64,000 bases of DNA from an uncultured Dorea sp. (GCA_910579015.1 CAJTRO010000006.1:399-64398), one strand, 5' to 3'; positions 46,295-54,668 are shown, counted from the first letter of the stretch. Numbers and translations: made by a program. The notes: a model not told the origin generated them from the letters alone.

Positions 46295-46546
46295 CTATAC
46301 GATTAAATTTAAGTTTCCTGCCTGATTCATAAATTCTCTAAGATCTTCTATATATCTGTATGGCGCATACTCTGAATAAATTTCCAGATTATCTAAGATT
46401 ACAATCTGCACATCCTTTCCTCGGATTGCTTCCAATGTATTTGGAACATTTCTGGCCTCATTCATATTCTTGCATTTATAAGCAATACACCCTTCTTCAT
46501 CAAATTTTTTCGCTAATATATAAAATGGATTGTTATCTTTCATCAT
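46295..46546 (-). CDS. Small protein coupled to a RelA/SpoT-domain gene; possible antitoxin
   Basis: 83 residues, no signal peptide or helix suggesting a membrane. The pattern is a compact alpha/beta fold (FDEEGCIAYKCKNMNEARNV, VQIVILDNLEIY). The start codon lies 3 bp after the stop of the RelA/SpoT-domain gene, with GGAAGGA inside that gene as ribosome site. No known family is recognised. By position it could be the antitoxin of a toxSAS-type pair. Confidence 0.6.
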   Translation of the reverse strand: MMKDNNPFYILAKKFDEEGCIAYKCKNMNEARNVPNTLEAIRGKDVQIVILDNLEIYSEYAPYRYIEDLREFMNQAGNLNLIV

Positions 46547-46549
46547 TTT

Positions 46550-47134
46550 TTAACATCCTTCCATTAATCTATTCATTTCATACTTAAATTTTTCTTCTGA
46601 ATCAATAATACCAGACCTGTACTTTTCATACAACTGTTTCCCGATGTATTCCGCATGATACTTATAAACCAGTTTATGGCTCCATACATTAAATTGATAA
46701 TCCTGTGCACACCATAATTGCAGTTCTATCGGATATGCAAGATTATTTTTTTGATAATACAGATGTATTGCTCTATAACCATCATCTATTCTCTTTCCCT
46801 TCCGTAGATCAACTACACGGAAATAATCCGGATATAATTCTGGATATTCTTCAAAATATAACCGAAACCCTAATACATCATTGAAACACTGCTTAAATCC
46901 TCCACCATTCTGTAGTGTTCTTTCATACTTTCTCATTATGGAATCATTGCTTTTAAAACGAGATCCAATCAAGTTCTCCTGTACAACAATATCTGTATAC
47001 TGTGAGCGGTATTTATCAATATCCATTAATACATCCGACAACTCTGTTTTTCTCAAAGATATTTGTTTAAGGCTCTTTCCTAATGTACTCTCATATGAGA
47101 TTTTATCCAAAACTTCTTTAGAAATAAACTGCAT
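46550..47134 (-). CDS. Small RelA/SpoT-domain nucleotide pyrophosphotransferase, possible toxSAS toxin
   Basis: 194 residues from ATG 47134, with GAGGAGAGG directly upstream; a Met six codons earlier is poorly spaced. Synthetase-domain motifs are visible: IGSRFKSNDSIMRKYE (ATP/GTP-binding R-x-K-S), NDVLGFRLYF (metal Asp), DGYRAIHLYYQ and PIELQLWCAQ (catalytic Glu), then VWSHKLVYKY. There is no hydrolase or regulatory domain. Small single-domain enzymes of this type either make (p)ppGpp or, in toxSAS systems, modify tRNA CCA ends or make (pp)pApp. The coupled small gene fits the latter, but this is inference. Confidence 0.75.
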   Translation of the reverse strand: MQFISKEVLDKISYESTLGKSLKQISLRKTELSDVLMDIDKYRSQYTDIVVQENLIGSRFKSNDSIMRKYERTLQNGGGFKQCFNDVLGFRLYFEEYPELYPDYFRVVDLRKGKRIDDGYRAIHLYYQKNNLAYPIELQLWCAQDYQFNVWSHKLVYKYHAEYIGKQLYEKYRSGIIDSEEKFKYEMNRLMEGC

Positions 47135-47276
47135 TTTCCTCTCCTCAAACATATCATTTCACATATATTTTATATTATATCTTCTAATTATAGTAAAAAC
47201 AATTAAATTTTTATTTTCAAAATGCCTCTATCACCTCCTGATGTCGCCGATTGCCCTGGGATGCTCCTGCATCAAA

Positions 47277-47468
47277 TCACCACACCATATGACTGATCTC
47301 TTCCATCACTTCTTTCAATTCTTTCTCCAGATCTTCCTGTGCCTTCATATCATGAATCTGCATTGCCAGACGGATCCGCATATTAAGAGAGCATTGCCGA
47401 TCTTTTAATGCCGTAAACTTCGTCTTTCTGATATCCAGCGAATGAGGTTCCATTCGATTATTCTCCAT
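47277..47468 (-). CDS. Small hypothetical protein
   Basis: 63 residues, charged and helical, with a coiled-coil-like end (QEDLEKELKEVMEEISHMVW). A strong AAGGAG eight bases before the ATG supports translation. It lies 140 bp upstream of the RelA/SpoT-domain gene on the same strand; a shared transcript is possible. No family is recognised. Confidence 0.6.
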   Translation of the reverse strand: MENNRMEPHSLDIRKTKFTALKDRQCSLNMRIRLAMQIHDMKAQEDLEKELKEVMEEISHMVW

Positions 47469-47515
47469 CTGAAATTCTCCTTTTTCTCTTTTCGGCTTAT
47501 CTTAAAAGGACTTGT

Positions 47516-47606
47516 TAAACTAAACATAAACTCTCCGCATCCAATTGTGAAAAAAATGTGAAATAATCCGGGTATTTAAACTCAGTTTAACTTTCTATGT
47601 TACAAT
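47516..47606 (+). promoter_or_regulatory. Response-regulator-type promoter of the 47.6-kb two-component operon
   Basis: TAAACT at 47516 and 47527 (11 bp apart), GTGA at 47547 and 47558 (11 bp apart), and TTTAAAC/TTTAACT at 47575 and 47586 (11 bp apart) lead to an extended -10 TGTTACAAT (47598-47606). OmpR-type regulators bind such 11-bp direct repeats; autoregulation is likely. Confidence 0.6.
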
Positions 47607-47633
47607 TTCCAAATGATCAAAGGAGGAGTTTCT

Positions 47634-48317
47634 ATGTTACAGATTTTAATTGTAGATGATGATAAGAATATACGGCGGTATCTGTCCGCTGTGCTGTCGG
47701 AGGCCGGATATTCTGTTTCCTGTGCAGACTGCGCCCAGAAAGCGCTGAACCTTATGGCAAATGTAAGGATTGACCTGATCGTGCTGGATATCATGATGCC
47801 GGGCATGGACGGCTATGACTTTGCCAGGCTTCTGCGGGACTGTAACAACGATATCCCGATCCTGATGCTCTCCGCAAAACAGCTTCCGGAGGACGTAAAG
47901 AAAGGATTTCTGTCAGGAACAGACGACTATATGACCAAGCCCGTGGACGAAGCCGTCATGCTTCTTCGTATCAAAGCTCTGCTCAGAAGGGCAAAAATCA
48001 TTTCCGACCGCAGGCTTGTGATCGGCACAACCATCCTGGATTACGATACGATGACCGTAAAAAGCGGCGACAGCTGTCAGCTCCTTCCTCAGAAGGAATT
48101 TCAGCTTTTATACAAACTTCTGTCCTATCCCAACAAGATATTCACCCGGATGCAGCTTATGGAGGATATCTGGGGGCCTGCCTCGGATTCCACGGACGCT
48201 ACGGTCAGCGTCCACATCAACCGTCTCAGGAAACGCTTTGAAGACTGCCCGGACTTCTCAATCGTTACGGTAAGAGGTCTTGGCTATAAGGCTCAGGCAG
48301 AGGAGGAGCTGGTATGA
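47634..48317 (+). CDS. OmpR-family response regulator
   Basis: About 227 residues from ATG 47634 behind AAAGGAGGAG. The receiver domain has the phospho-acceptor in IVLDIMMPGMDGYDF and Lys in TKPV; the C-terminal winged helix has KEFQLLYKLLSYPNKIFTR and SVHINRLRKRF. It regulates transcription after phosphorylation by the kinase encoded next (ATGA overlap). Candidate target sites are its own promoter and a matching site near 62.9 kb. Confidence 0.93.
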   Translation: MLQILIVDDDKNIRRYLSAVLSEAGYSVSCADCAQKALNLMANVRIDLIVLDIMMPGMDGYDFARLLRDCNNDIPILMLSAKQLPEDVKKGFLSGTDDYMTKPVDEAVMLLRIKALLRRAKIISDRRLVIGTTILDYDTMTVKSGDSCQLLPQKEFQLLYKLLSYPNKIFTRMQLMEDIWGPASDSTDATVSVHINRLRKRFEDCPDFSIVTVRGLGYKAQAEEELV

Positions 48318-49378
48318 AGGAACACACAGGCGTCCGCATCAAGATTACTTTACTGACAACGGGTTTCGTTTTTATCTTACTGGTTCTGACCATTTTTGCC
48401 AGCAATACTCTCATTATCTTCGCCCTGAGACACGGCTGGATCAAGTCTGAACCAGGAGCACATCTGGTTCCCCTTCTGTTCCAGAGCGGAATCATCAGTA
48501 TTATTATCGGCACGATCATATCCTTTTTTATGAGCCATTTTCCGCTGCGCCCTCTTCACACGCTGATCCGTGCAATCCACGAGGTTTCTGCCGGGAACTA
48601 TGATGTGAAAATCCACCTGGAGCATCCGAAAGAATTCCAGGAGCTTTCCGAATGTTTCAATCAGATGACCGAAGAACTGGCTGGAACAGAGATGTTCCGC
48701 TCTGATTTTATCAATAATTTTTCCCATGAGTTCAAGACGCCGATCGTCTCCATTCTCGGCTTTGCAAAGCTGCTCAAAAGCCAGGAACTGGATGCCCGTC
48801 AAAGCCGGGAATATCTAGACATCATTATCGAAGAATCCAGACGGCTGTCGGAACTGTCCTCGACTGTATTAAATCTTTCAAAAGTAGAAAGCCTTACTCT
48901 CCTTGCGGACAAGACCAGCTATTCTTTAAGTGAACAGATCCGGGAAGCCATCCTGCTTCTGGAGAGTAAATGGTCGAAAAAACAGATTGATTTTGATATT
49001 GATATGGAAGAAGTCATGATCACGGCAAGCAGGCCGCTGTTAAAGCAGGTCTGGATGAACCTGTTGGACAACGCCGTCAAGTTCTCTCCTTCTGCGGGAT
49101 GTATTGCCGTCACTCTGCGTTCAGACAACGGGGATGCGGTTTTTGCAGTAAAGGACCAGGGAGAGGGCATGGATGACAAGATAAGAAAATATATTTTCGA
49201 TAAATTCTATCAGGGCGACACCTCGCACCATATGGAAGGCAACGGCCTCGGCCTGCCTCTCGTAAAGAGAATTTTGGAATTACATAAGGGAAGTATTTCT
49301 GTTAAGAGCCAGACGGGAAAAGGGAGCGTTTTTATCGTCCGGCTCCCGAAAGACGGGAATCACAGTACAATCTGTTGA
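48314..49378 (+). CDS. Sensor histidine kinase (OmpR-partner type)
   Basis: 354 residues. Two N-terminal helices (about 10-35 and 55-75) with a very short external loop, a HAMP linker, the H-box NNFSHEFKTPIVSI, N-box NLLDNAVKFSP and the ATP lid (DQGEGMDD, GNGLGLPLV). The tiny sensor loop is typical of kinases that sense membrane stress or work with an ABC transporter, as BceS does. It overlaps the regulator gene by 4 bp. Confidence 0.93.
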   Translation: MKEHTGVRIKITLLTTGFVFILLVLTIFASNTLIIFALRHGWIKSEPGAHLVPLLFQSGIISIIIGTIISFFMSHFPLRPLHTLIRAIHEVSAGNYDVKIHLEHPKEFQELSECFNQMTEELAGTEMFRSDFINNFSHEFKTPIVSILGFAKLLKSQELDARQSREYLDIIIEESRRLSELSSTVLNLSKVESLTLLADKTSYSLSEQIREAILLLESKWSKKQIDFDIDMEEVMITASRPLLKQVWMNLLDNAVKFSPSAGCIAVTLRSDNGDAVFAVKDQGEGMDDKIRKYIFDKFYQGDTSHHMEGNGLGLPLVKRILELHKGSISVKSQTGKGSVFIVRLPKDGNHSTIC

Positions 49379-49388
49379 CGATAATTTT

Positions 49389-49460
49389 GAGGGAAGGCAG
49401 ACCGCCTGACGGCTCTGTGATGCATAAAGCATCAAACGGCAAGCTGCGTCTGCCTTCCTC
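49389..49460 (+). terminator. Large hairpin after the two-component genes
   Basis: GAGGGAAGGCAGAC pairs with GTCTGCCTTCCTC around a large internal loop that itself holds GATGC/GCATC. It lies 10 bp past the kinase stop. T-runs are weak; probable transcription end. Confidence 0.5.
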
Positions 49461-49538
49461 TAACTGTTTGTAAAAAGCTGTACATCGAACCTTAAATACG
49501 GCCAGTACTGGAATGGCCCAAAAGTTATAGACGTAATC

Positions 49539-49586
49539 TGACACTCCCTAATAACCATTCCATACCGGAATCAAAGGGAGTGTCAG
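49539..49586. repeat. 12-bp inverted repeat with nested palindrome
   Basis: CTGACACTCCCT and AGGGAGTGTCAG flank 24 bases that contain a nested ATTCC/GGAAT pair. It sits 14 bp from the end of the broken Rpn-type gene. A terminator for that gene or a small mobile-element end; not resolved. Confidence 0.5.
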
Positions 49587-49599
49587 CATTAGACAGCCT

Positions 49600-50114
49600 T
49601 TATGAAATCCCGTACTCAGTAATCAGATGCTTCTGATACTCTACATCCTCTGTTGCGCGCTCCAGTTCTTTGTACTTCCCTTCTTTGATCAACCTGTTGT
49701 TCAATTTATTGATTTCATCTCTGCCTTCACTTCTGCCCATTTCAACCAGCATCTGACCTAACCGTGTCATACTGATTCCCTCCTTAATCTCATCCATATC
49801 CACCTGATCCAGAAATTTATCTGCCATCACATACACCACCGCTTCTATCTTGCTTATATCTTCTGTACTGATACCTGCTGCCTTCTTGGTAATCTTAAAT
49901 GTTTCCTTTACCCGTTCCTTAAGAGGCATCGTTCCGCCCATCAGCAGGCACAGCGTCAATGGGACTAGATCCTTCCTCGTTAAACATTCGCCCCGTGCCA
50001 GCTTTTCCCAAAGTTCACCGATCACCTTATCAGCGTTCCTGTTCTTCATGATAATGGGCACGATCCGATAAGTATACTCGCCTTGTCTTTATCCGCCCCT
50101 CTGCTTCTGCCCAT
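49600..50114 (-). pseudogene. Internally deleted Rpn-type recombination-promoting nuclease gene
   Basis: The C-terminal part (about 149 residues, ADKVIGELWEKLARGE and EINKLNNRLIKEGKY) resembles the C-terminal half of clostridial Rpn/PD-(D/E)XK transposase-like proteins. The original start survives at 50114 (ATGGGCAGAAGC, MGRSRGADKDKA) behind AAAGGAGAG, but its frame stops within about 20 codons and differs from the C-terminal frame. The nuclease domain between them is missing. The gene has lost its middle by deletion and is out of frame. Confidence 0.65.
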
Positions 50115-50253
50115 ATAATCTCTCCTTTTCACAGCATAATACGGAGAAACTATCTTTATATTTACTATAGCAAAAAATAGTAATACAGACAATGGCATTG
50201 CTGAAATTTAAGTTATTTACCTGCGTTTTCCTGTGACGGTCCGCTTTCGTCTT

Positions 50254-51273
50254 TTAAAGTCTGTTCCGCTTTTGGCCGGACCTTCTTCGGAGTAATCTAT
50301 AACCCAGGCTCCACAAGACCGCATGGGTGGACAGTGCCGCAAGTGCAGGGCATAGAGCCTTCGTCTGTCCGTTCAGCAGATCCATGACACCATAGAAAGT
50401 TGCGCTTGACGGCAGTAAGTAAGAAAGCTTGAATATGATACTGCTGTCCGGCACCGTCAAATAGAAGAAGATTGGCGGAGCCTGGAACAGGATCATGAGG
50501 ACCTTGATGTAAGCAATCCCCGACATCAATCCATCGGAAAAACAGCCGATCAACAGCCCCATTAAGGCTGAGATATAAGCCGAAAGCAAGATGATCAGCA
50601 GAAACGGTAATATATGTTCTATGTCTGTCCGCACGCAGATCAACGCTGTTATGATCGTGGATACCGTACCTCCGATGAATCCCAGAAGTGTTTTCTGTGT
50701 GATGTAGGAGCTTGCAGACATGGGAAGCACCTGATTGATAAATTCAATACCATCCTCTTTCTCGCCTATGATGTTCATAGCGTTAAACGTACAGCCCATA
50801 AACATAGCGGCGACCAAGGTCATTACGATCAGGAGGGATTTTAACCAGTCATTGTCTGACGTTGCCGGGATCATGGTTTTTGTGACGGATAATGTCTCTA
50901 CCTGATTTTTATAAATCTGCGGAAGTGTGTCTGCGATCACGCGGTTCATTTCCAATTCATCTCCGGAGATGAAGGTCTGTATCACGCTTCCTGTTTGCAG
51001 AACGCCGATCATCTGTGTGGAGGGATCGTTTACCGCGGCACGCAGTTCTGTAAGCGATTCATATTGCGTGACCGTTCCGTTTGCCCCGAGCCATTCGACG
51101 GTATCGGCGTCCATGCGGTTTTCCAGAACGCCAAATGAGTTTTCGCTGATGGACTGAAGGCTTACGCCGGAAAGCAGACGAATGGCGATCCCGACAACGA
51201 CAGGGAGGAAAAAGGTCAAAATACACAATTTGTCACGTCGGACGCTTTTGAGCTGATATTTCAGTCTTTCCAT
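50254..51273 (-). CDS. ABC-2 type exporter permease
   Basis: 339 residues. One N-terminal helix, an extracytoplasmic part of about 130 residues (ENRMDADTVEWLGANG) and five to six C-terminal helices: the ABC-2 (YhgE/Pip-like) layout. Third of the structural genes after the ATPase and another permease, 3 bp after the latter. The two permeases and the ATPase form a heteromeric exporter; the substrate is unknown, often a peptide antibiotic or lipid. Confidence 0.85.
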   Translation of the reverse strand: MERLKYQLKSVRRDKLCILTFFLPVVVGIAIRLLSGVSLQSISENSFGVLENRMDADTVEWLGANGTVTQYESLTELRAAVNDPSTQMIGVLQTGSVIQTFISGDELEMNRVIADTLPQIYKNQVETLSVTKTMIPATSDNDWLKSLLIVMTLVAAMFMGCTFNAMNIIGEKEDGIEFINQVLPMSASSYITQKTLLGFIGGTVSTIITALICVRTDIEHILPFLLIILLSAYISALMGLLIGCFSDGLMSGIAYIKVLMILFQAPPIFFYLTVPDSSIIFKLSYLLPSSATFYGVMDLLNGQTKALCPALAALSTHAVLWSLGYRLLRRRSGQKRNRL

Positions 51274-51276
51274 GCG

Positions 51277-52269
51277 CTACCCCTCCTTTGCCATTTCACG
51301 GTTTAAGGTTTGATACGAAAGCAGGAACAATAGAATGATCGTTCCGGCACAAGCCAAATAATACGGAGCTTTTGTCATCGGCGTCAAAAAGAACGCCCCT
51401 TTCATTGCTTCAAACAGATGATACATCGGGTGATATACGATCCAGTTCCACTTCATGCCTGTCTGCCCTGCCAAAAATACAGGCGTTGTCACGAAAACCG
51501 CAAGTATTAGATAAAACAGGGAAAACTGTTTGAAATCCGGCAGCCTGACAGCGCAGAGAAATCCGACCAGCGCCATGATGAGTGATAAAATGCCTGCCTG
51601 TAAGAGGACGCCGACAAGCGCTTCGACAGCCTCTGACACCCCCAGATTGATGACTGTCAGAAGGATCGTAAACACCAGATCGGAACACAGCAATAACAGC
51701 AGTTTGGATAAGATAAATACACCCCGGCAGACCGGGAGTATCCCGTGTACCCGTATCACACCCATCTGTTTTTCTTTAAAGAGCATAGATGCAAGCCCTA
51801 AGAATCCGACCGCCGTCAATTCAAAGAATAAAAATTCCGCAGTGATTTCCCGCCGATTTTTCATTTCCCTGGTGTTGGCGCCGATTCTTTCTGCCTGCCC
51901 GTCTACATTTCCATGCAGGATGGCTTCGCCCCATGCCATGCGGTAGTGATCGGTGGTTTCCATGCCGCAGGACAGCATGTAGATCTCCGGCTCAGCATGG
52001 GACAGATCAATGCCCACAGAATATTGGTCGGCACAAGCCGCCTTAAGCGCCTCCCGGCTGTCCAGTTTTGTAACGTATTCCGAGACGTCCGGCAGTCTGC
52101 CCTGCGGATCATAAAGACAGACCGGAAATATTTTCTGATCCAACTTGGCATACACAAAATTGATATAGCCGGAATATAAACATAGCGAAAGAAGCGCCAG
52201 CAGAAAGAATTTGCCGGATATCATCATTCGAAAATCTTTCTTCAGCAAGTGTGAAAATCCCCTCCACAT
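51277..52269 (-). CDS. ABC-2 type exporter permease
   Basis: 330 residues with the same layout as its neighbour: an N-terminal helix, a soluble external segment (about 45-160) and six helices. Its ATG overlaps by one base the end of the ATPase gene, so translation is coupled. It forms the membrane part of the exporter together with the next gene's product. Confidence 0.85.
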   Translation of the reverse strand: MWRGFSHLLKKDFRMMISGKFFLLALLSLCLYSGYINFVYAKLDQKIFPVCLYDPQGRLPDVSEYVTKLDSREALKAACADQYSVGIDLSHAEPEIYMLSCGMETTDHYRMAWGEAILHGNVDGQAERIGANTREMKNRREITAEFLFFELTAVGFLGLASMLFKEKQMGVIRVHGILPVCRGVFILSKLLLLLCSDLVFTILLTVINLGVSEAVEALVGVLLQAGILSLIMALVGFLCAVRLPDFKQFSLFYLILAVFVTTPVFLAGQTGMKWNWIVYHPMYHLFEAMKGAFFLTPMTKAPYYLACAGTIILLFLLSYQTLNREMAKEG

Positions 52270-53117
52270 TACGACAGCCCCCTCCCCGTATATTGAATGA
52301 ACATATCCTCAAGCGTAGGCTCCTGAGAATGAACGCTGATAAGCTCATCATACGCGAACGGGATCCCCGCTTTCATATCCGGCGCCTCAATCGTCTGTTC
52401 TTCCCGTCTGCCCTGATACAGATAATCAATGACAATACTGTGGTTGCTGTTTTTCTCCTTTAGATTTCTCGGCGTGTCCAGGACCGCGATGGTCCCATTC
52501 GAGATAAACGCCACTCTGTCGCAGAGCAGGTCGGCGTCCAGCATATTGTGTGTCGTCAGAAATACCGTCGTCCCTTTTTCCCGTTCCTTTTCTATGATCT
52601 TGCGGAAAAGAACGGCTCCGGAAGGATCCAGCCCGCTTGTGGGTTCGTCCAGAAACAGAAGTCTGGGGTTGCTGATCAATGCCCGCGCCATGCTGACGCG
52701 CTGGCGCATCCCCTTTGAGTAAGACGATACCGGCTTATTCAGGAAATCCTTCTTGAATTCCAGTTCGTCGAGCAATTCTTCGGCGTCCCGCCGTTGTTCC
52801 CTGGGATAGAACGAAGCAAAGTAGTGCAGATTGTCAAGGGCGCTCAGGTTGGTGTACAAATAAGGAAATTCAAACAGAACACCGATCTTCTGAAAAAATG
52901 CTTGCGTATGTCCGCTTTGCATATCTTCTCCGAACAAAGATACCCTCCCGCCATAGCCCTTCAATATGCCGGTCAGGATCTTTTGTGTCGTAGACTTGCC
53001 GGAGCCATTCGGTCCTAAAAAGCCGAAGATCTCCCCATCCTCTACAGAAAAATCCAAACCATGTAACGCCTGCTTCTCTTTCCCATAAGAAAAGGTCAGA
53101 TTCCTTGCTTCGATCAT
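52269..53117 (-). CDS. ABC exporter ATPase
   Basis: 282 residues. Walker A GPNGSGKSTT, signature YSKGMRQRVS, Walker B LLFLDEPTSGLD and switch His TTHNM are intact. The C-terminal 70 residues form the regulatory extension common in CcmA/BcrA-type ATPases. It drives the two permeases encoded downstream. The ATG overlaps the stop of the preceding 50-residue gene (ATGA). Confidence 0.93.
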   Translation of the reverse strand: MIEARNLTFSYGKEKQALHGLDFSVEDGEIFGFLGPNGSGKSTTQKILTGILKGYGGRVSLFGEDMQSGHTQAFFQKIGVLFEFPYLYTNLSALDNLHYFASFYPREQRRDAEELLDELEFKKDFLNKPVSSYSKGMRQRVSMARALISNPRLLFLDEPTSGLDPSGAVLFRKIIEKEREKGTTVFLTTHNMLDADLLCDRVAFISNGTIAVLDTPRNLKEKNSNHSIVIDYLYQGRREEQTIEAPDMKAGIPFAYDELISVHSQEPTLEDMFIQYTGRGLS

Positions 53118-53266
53118 TCGTCATCCCCCCACTTCCCATACTGCTCCTTCTTCTTTTCCTGCTGGCGCCTGTTCCACCATTTCATAAATTTGATCTTGAA
53201 CGGGATAAAGACTGCCAATAATACCAGAAGAAGAATCCACCAATACCACTCTAAATCCATAAACAT
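53114..53266 (-). CDS. 50-residue single-span membrane protein leading the ABC operon
   Basis: The protein has an acidic, Trp-rich start (MFMDLEWYWW), one membrane helix (ILLLVLLAVFIPF) and a very basic tail (KWWNRRQQEKKK). AGGAGG lies seven bases before the ATG, the best ribosome site in the operon, and the stop overlaps the ATPase start. It is probably a small subunit or regulator of the exporter. No family is recognised. Confidence 0.8.
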   Translation of the reverse strand: MFMDLEWYWWILLLVLLAVFIPFKIKFMKWWNRRQQEKKKEQYGKWGDDE

Positions 53267-53312
53267 GATCGTTACCTCCTTAATCTGAGAGACTTGCCCT
53301 TTTGTTGAGGTA

Positions 53313-53366
53313 ATCTTATAAAAATGCGGTGAAATTGGTGTGAGACTGCGGTGAAGTTGGTGTGAA
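53313..53366 (-). promoter_or_regulatory. Four-fold 11-bp repeat and promoter of the ABC exporter operon
   Basis: GTGA (TCAC on the transcribed side) occurs at 53329, 53340, 53351 and 53362, exactly 11 bp apart, followed on the minus strand by a TATAAG/TAAGAT -10 region (53313-53320). This is the pattern of tandem OmpR-family dimers over a weak -35. Confidence 0.6.
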
Positions 53367-53463
53367 ATCGGTGTTGCGATAGATGATAGACAATATTTTT
53401 GTGCGGACGGATCCGGAGGGGAATATCAAGCCGGATTGGGAGAAGTCTATTTAGCAACAAAGT

Positions 53464-53532
53464 AAAGGCTCCCCAGATAAAGAGAGCCTTTTCGAAAAAG
53501 CTGTGCGCCAATGCCCGCTTTTCGGACTAGAT
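53464..53532. ncRNA. Structured repeat unit B near the PemK gene
   Basis: Hairpin AAAGGCTC/GAGCCTTT (53464-53491) next to a conserved segment GCGCCAATG...GGACTAGAT. It repeats the plan of unit A 97 bp away. On the minus strand it runs box, hairpin, T-run. No open frame explains it. Confidence 0.5.
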
Positions 53533-53558
53533 CACAGTAATAGTATATGCAGATATGA

Positions 53559-53629
53559 AAAAAGAGTTGTATGAAACAACTCTTTTTCCTAGAAAAGCCT
53601 TGCGGCCAATGTCCCTTGCGAGACTAGAT
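53559..53629. ncRNA. Structured repeat unit A near the PemK gene
   Basis: A perfect 12-bp stem AAAAAGAGTTGT/ACAACTCTTTTT with a 5-base loop, then GCGGCCAATG...AGACTAGAT. The stem can end transcription on either strand. It lies 56 bp past the PemK stop and is related to unit B. Confidence 0.5.
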
Positions 53630-53684
53630 AACTTATTTGTCTATGACTTAATTATAGCATCTGCAATAGGAAAGTCAAGAAAAT

Positions 53685-54245
53685 TTACAGTTCCAAGTGA
53701 TTTTTCAGCAGTTTATCAACAATGGCAAGGCATTCCGGCGTTAAGCGGCCAATCCGTCTGCCGAGACGGGCTTTGTCAATCGTGGTGATATCGGTTACGA
53801 TAATACGAGAAGGCTCTTTATCCAGCTTTCCGTCTGCCAGTTCGGCGGATGAAAGGCGCACCTGATAATTAGGGTTTATTTTTGTACCGTCGCCTTCAAT
53901 GGGGAGGACATTTACTTTTTCGCTGTAAATATTGGCCTTTTTGTTCTGGATGATGACAACAAGGTGATTTCCGCACAGTTCGCTGCCCACGCCTTCCGTG
54001 ATGAATGCATTGTAGATTTCTCCGCGATAAGGTTTTATGGGATGGAATTTCTTTTCGTGGGAAGACCGCAGTTTCCTGTTTTCACTAGAATTATGGTGCA
54101 TCCTGCACTGTTCGGGTATGTACCGCAGATAGGATATGGCTTTATTGACGGAAATGTGTTTAAGGCTTATAAGGATGCCCTGAAAAACGGAAGTCAGTGA
54201 AGACCTGTCACTGTCATTTATGTTGTTTAAGGAATTATATTCCAT
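53685..54245 (-). CDS. PemK/MazF-like toxin with N-terminal extension
   Basis: About 186 residues; the last 115 (from KPYRGEIYNAF, through GNHLVVIIQNKK, to RIIVTDITTIDKARLG) are a PemK/MazF-type RNase fold. The first 70 residues are an additional helical region not seen in standard MazF. Start at ATG 54245 with GGAGG five bases upstream. No antitoxin gene with an adjacent start is present; the extension or the structured RNA downstream may replace it. ToxN of type III systems shares this fold. Confidence 0.78.
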   Translation of the reverse strand: MEYNSLNNINDSDRSSLTSVFQGILISLKHISVNKAISYLRYIPEQCRMHHNSSENRKLRSSHEKKFHPIKPYRGEIYNAFITEGVGSELCGNHLVVIIQNKKANIYSEKVNVLPIEGDGTKINPNYQVRLSSAELADGKLDKEPSRIIVTDITTIDKARLGRRIGRLTPECLAIVDKLLKNHLEL

Positions 54246-54338
54246 ATGCACCTCCGCTTGTATTTATAGAAAGAGGGTAGCATATTTTGTCAGAAATTGC
54301 AATGGAGGAGAATAGAAAAAGTGGGAATTAGGAAAATG

Positions 54339-54668
54339 TTATCCGCCCAGATTTTCATCCCCCCACTGTTTCATATGTTCAAAAACGGGAATGAAACTTT
54401 TACCTAAGTCAGTAAGATTATATTCCACGTGGGGAGGTACTTCTTTATAGTCATAACGAGTGATGAAGCCGTCGGCTTCTAATTCCCGAAGCTGCTTTGT
54501 CAGGCTTGATTCCGTAATGTCGCCGATATGCCTGCGAAGCTCTCCAAAGCGGTGTATATCCCGAAAGGCGATGTAATAAATGATTTCAATCTTCCATTTA
54601 CCGCCCAGAATTTTTTGTATGGTTGAAACTGTTTTACAGCGCTCCACAGCCAATTTACTTTTTTTCAT
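54339..54668 (-). CDS. HxlR family transcriptional regulator
   Basis: 109 residues. The winged helix has ILGGKWKIEIIYYI, FGELRRHIGDITESSLTKQLRELEADGFI and YKEVPPHVEYNLTDLGKS, the HxlR signature, plus the early Cys in AVERCK often used for redox sensing. Divergent from the radical SAM gene; it probably represses both via the palindrome at 54760. Confidence 0.92.
   Translation of the reverse strand: MKKSKLAVERCKTVSTIQKILGGKWKIEIIYYIAFRDIHRFGELRRHIGDITESSLTKQLRELEADGFITRYDYKEVPPHVEYNLTDLGKSFIPVFEHMKQWGDENLGG

Noticed and set aside
53464..54245. Standard type III (ToxIN-like) system
   Set aside because: In known systems the RNA repeats precede the toxin gene on the same strand; here they lie after it and only two units exist, so only a related idea is kept as a finding.
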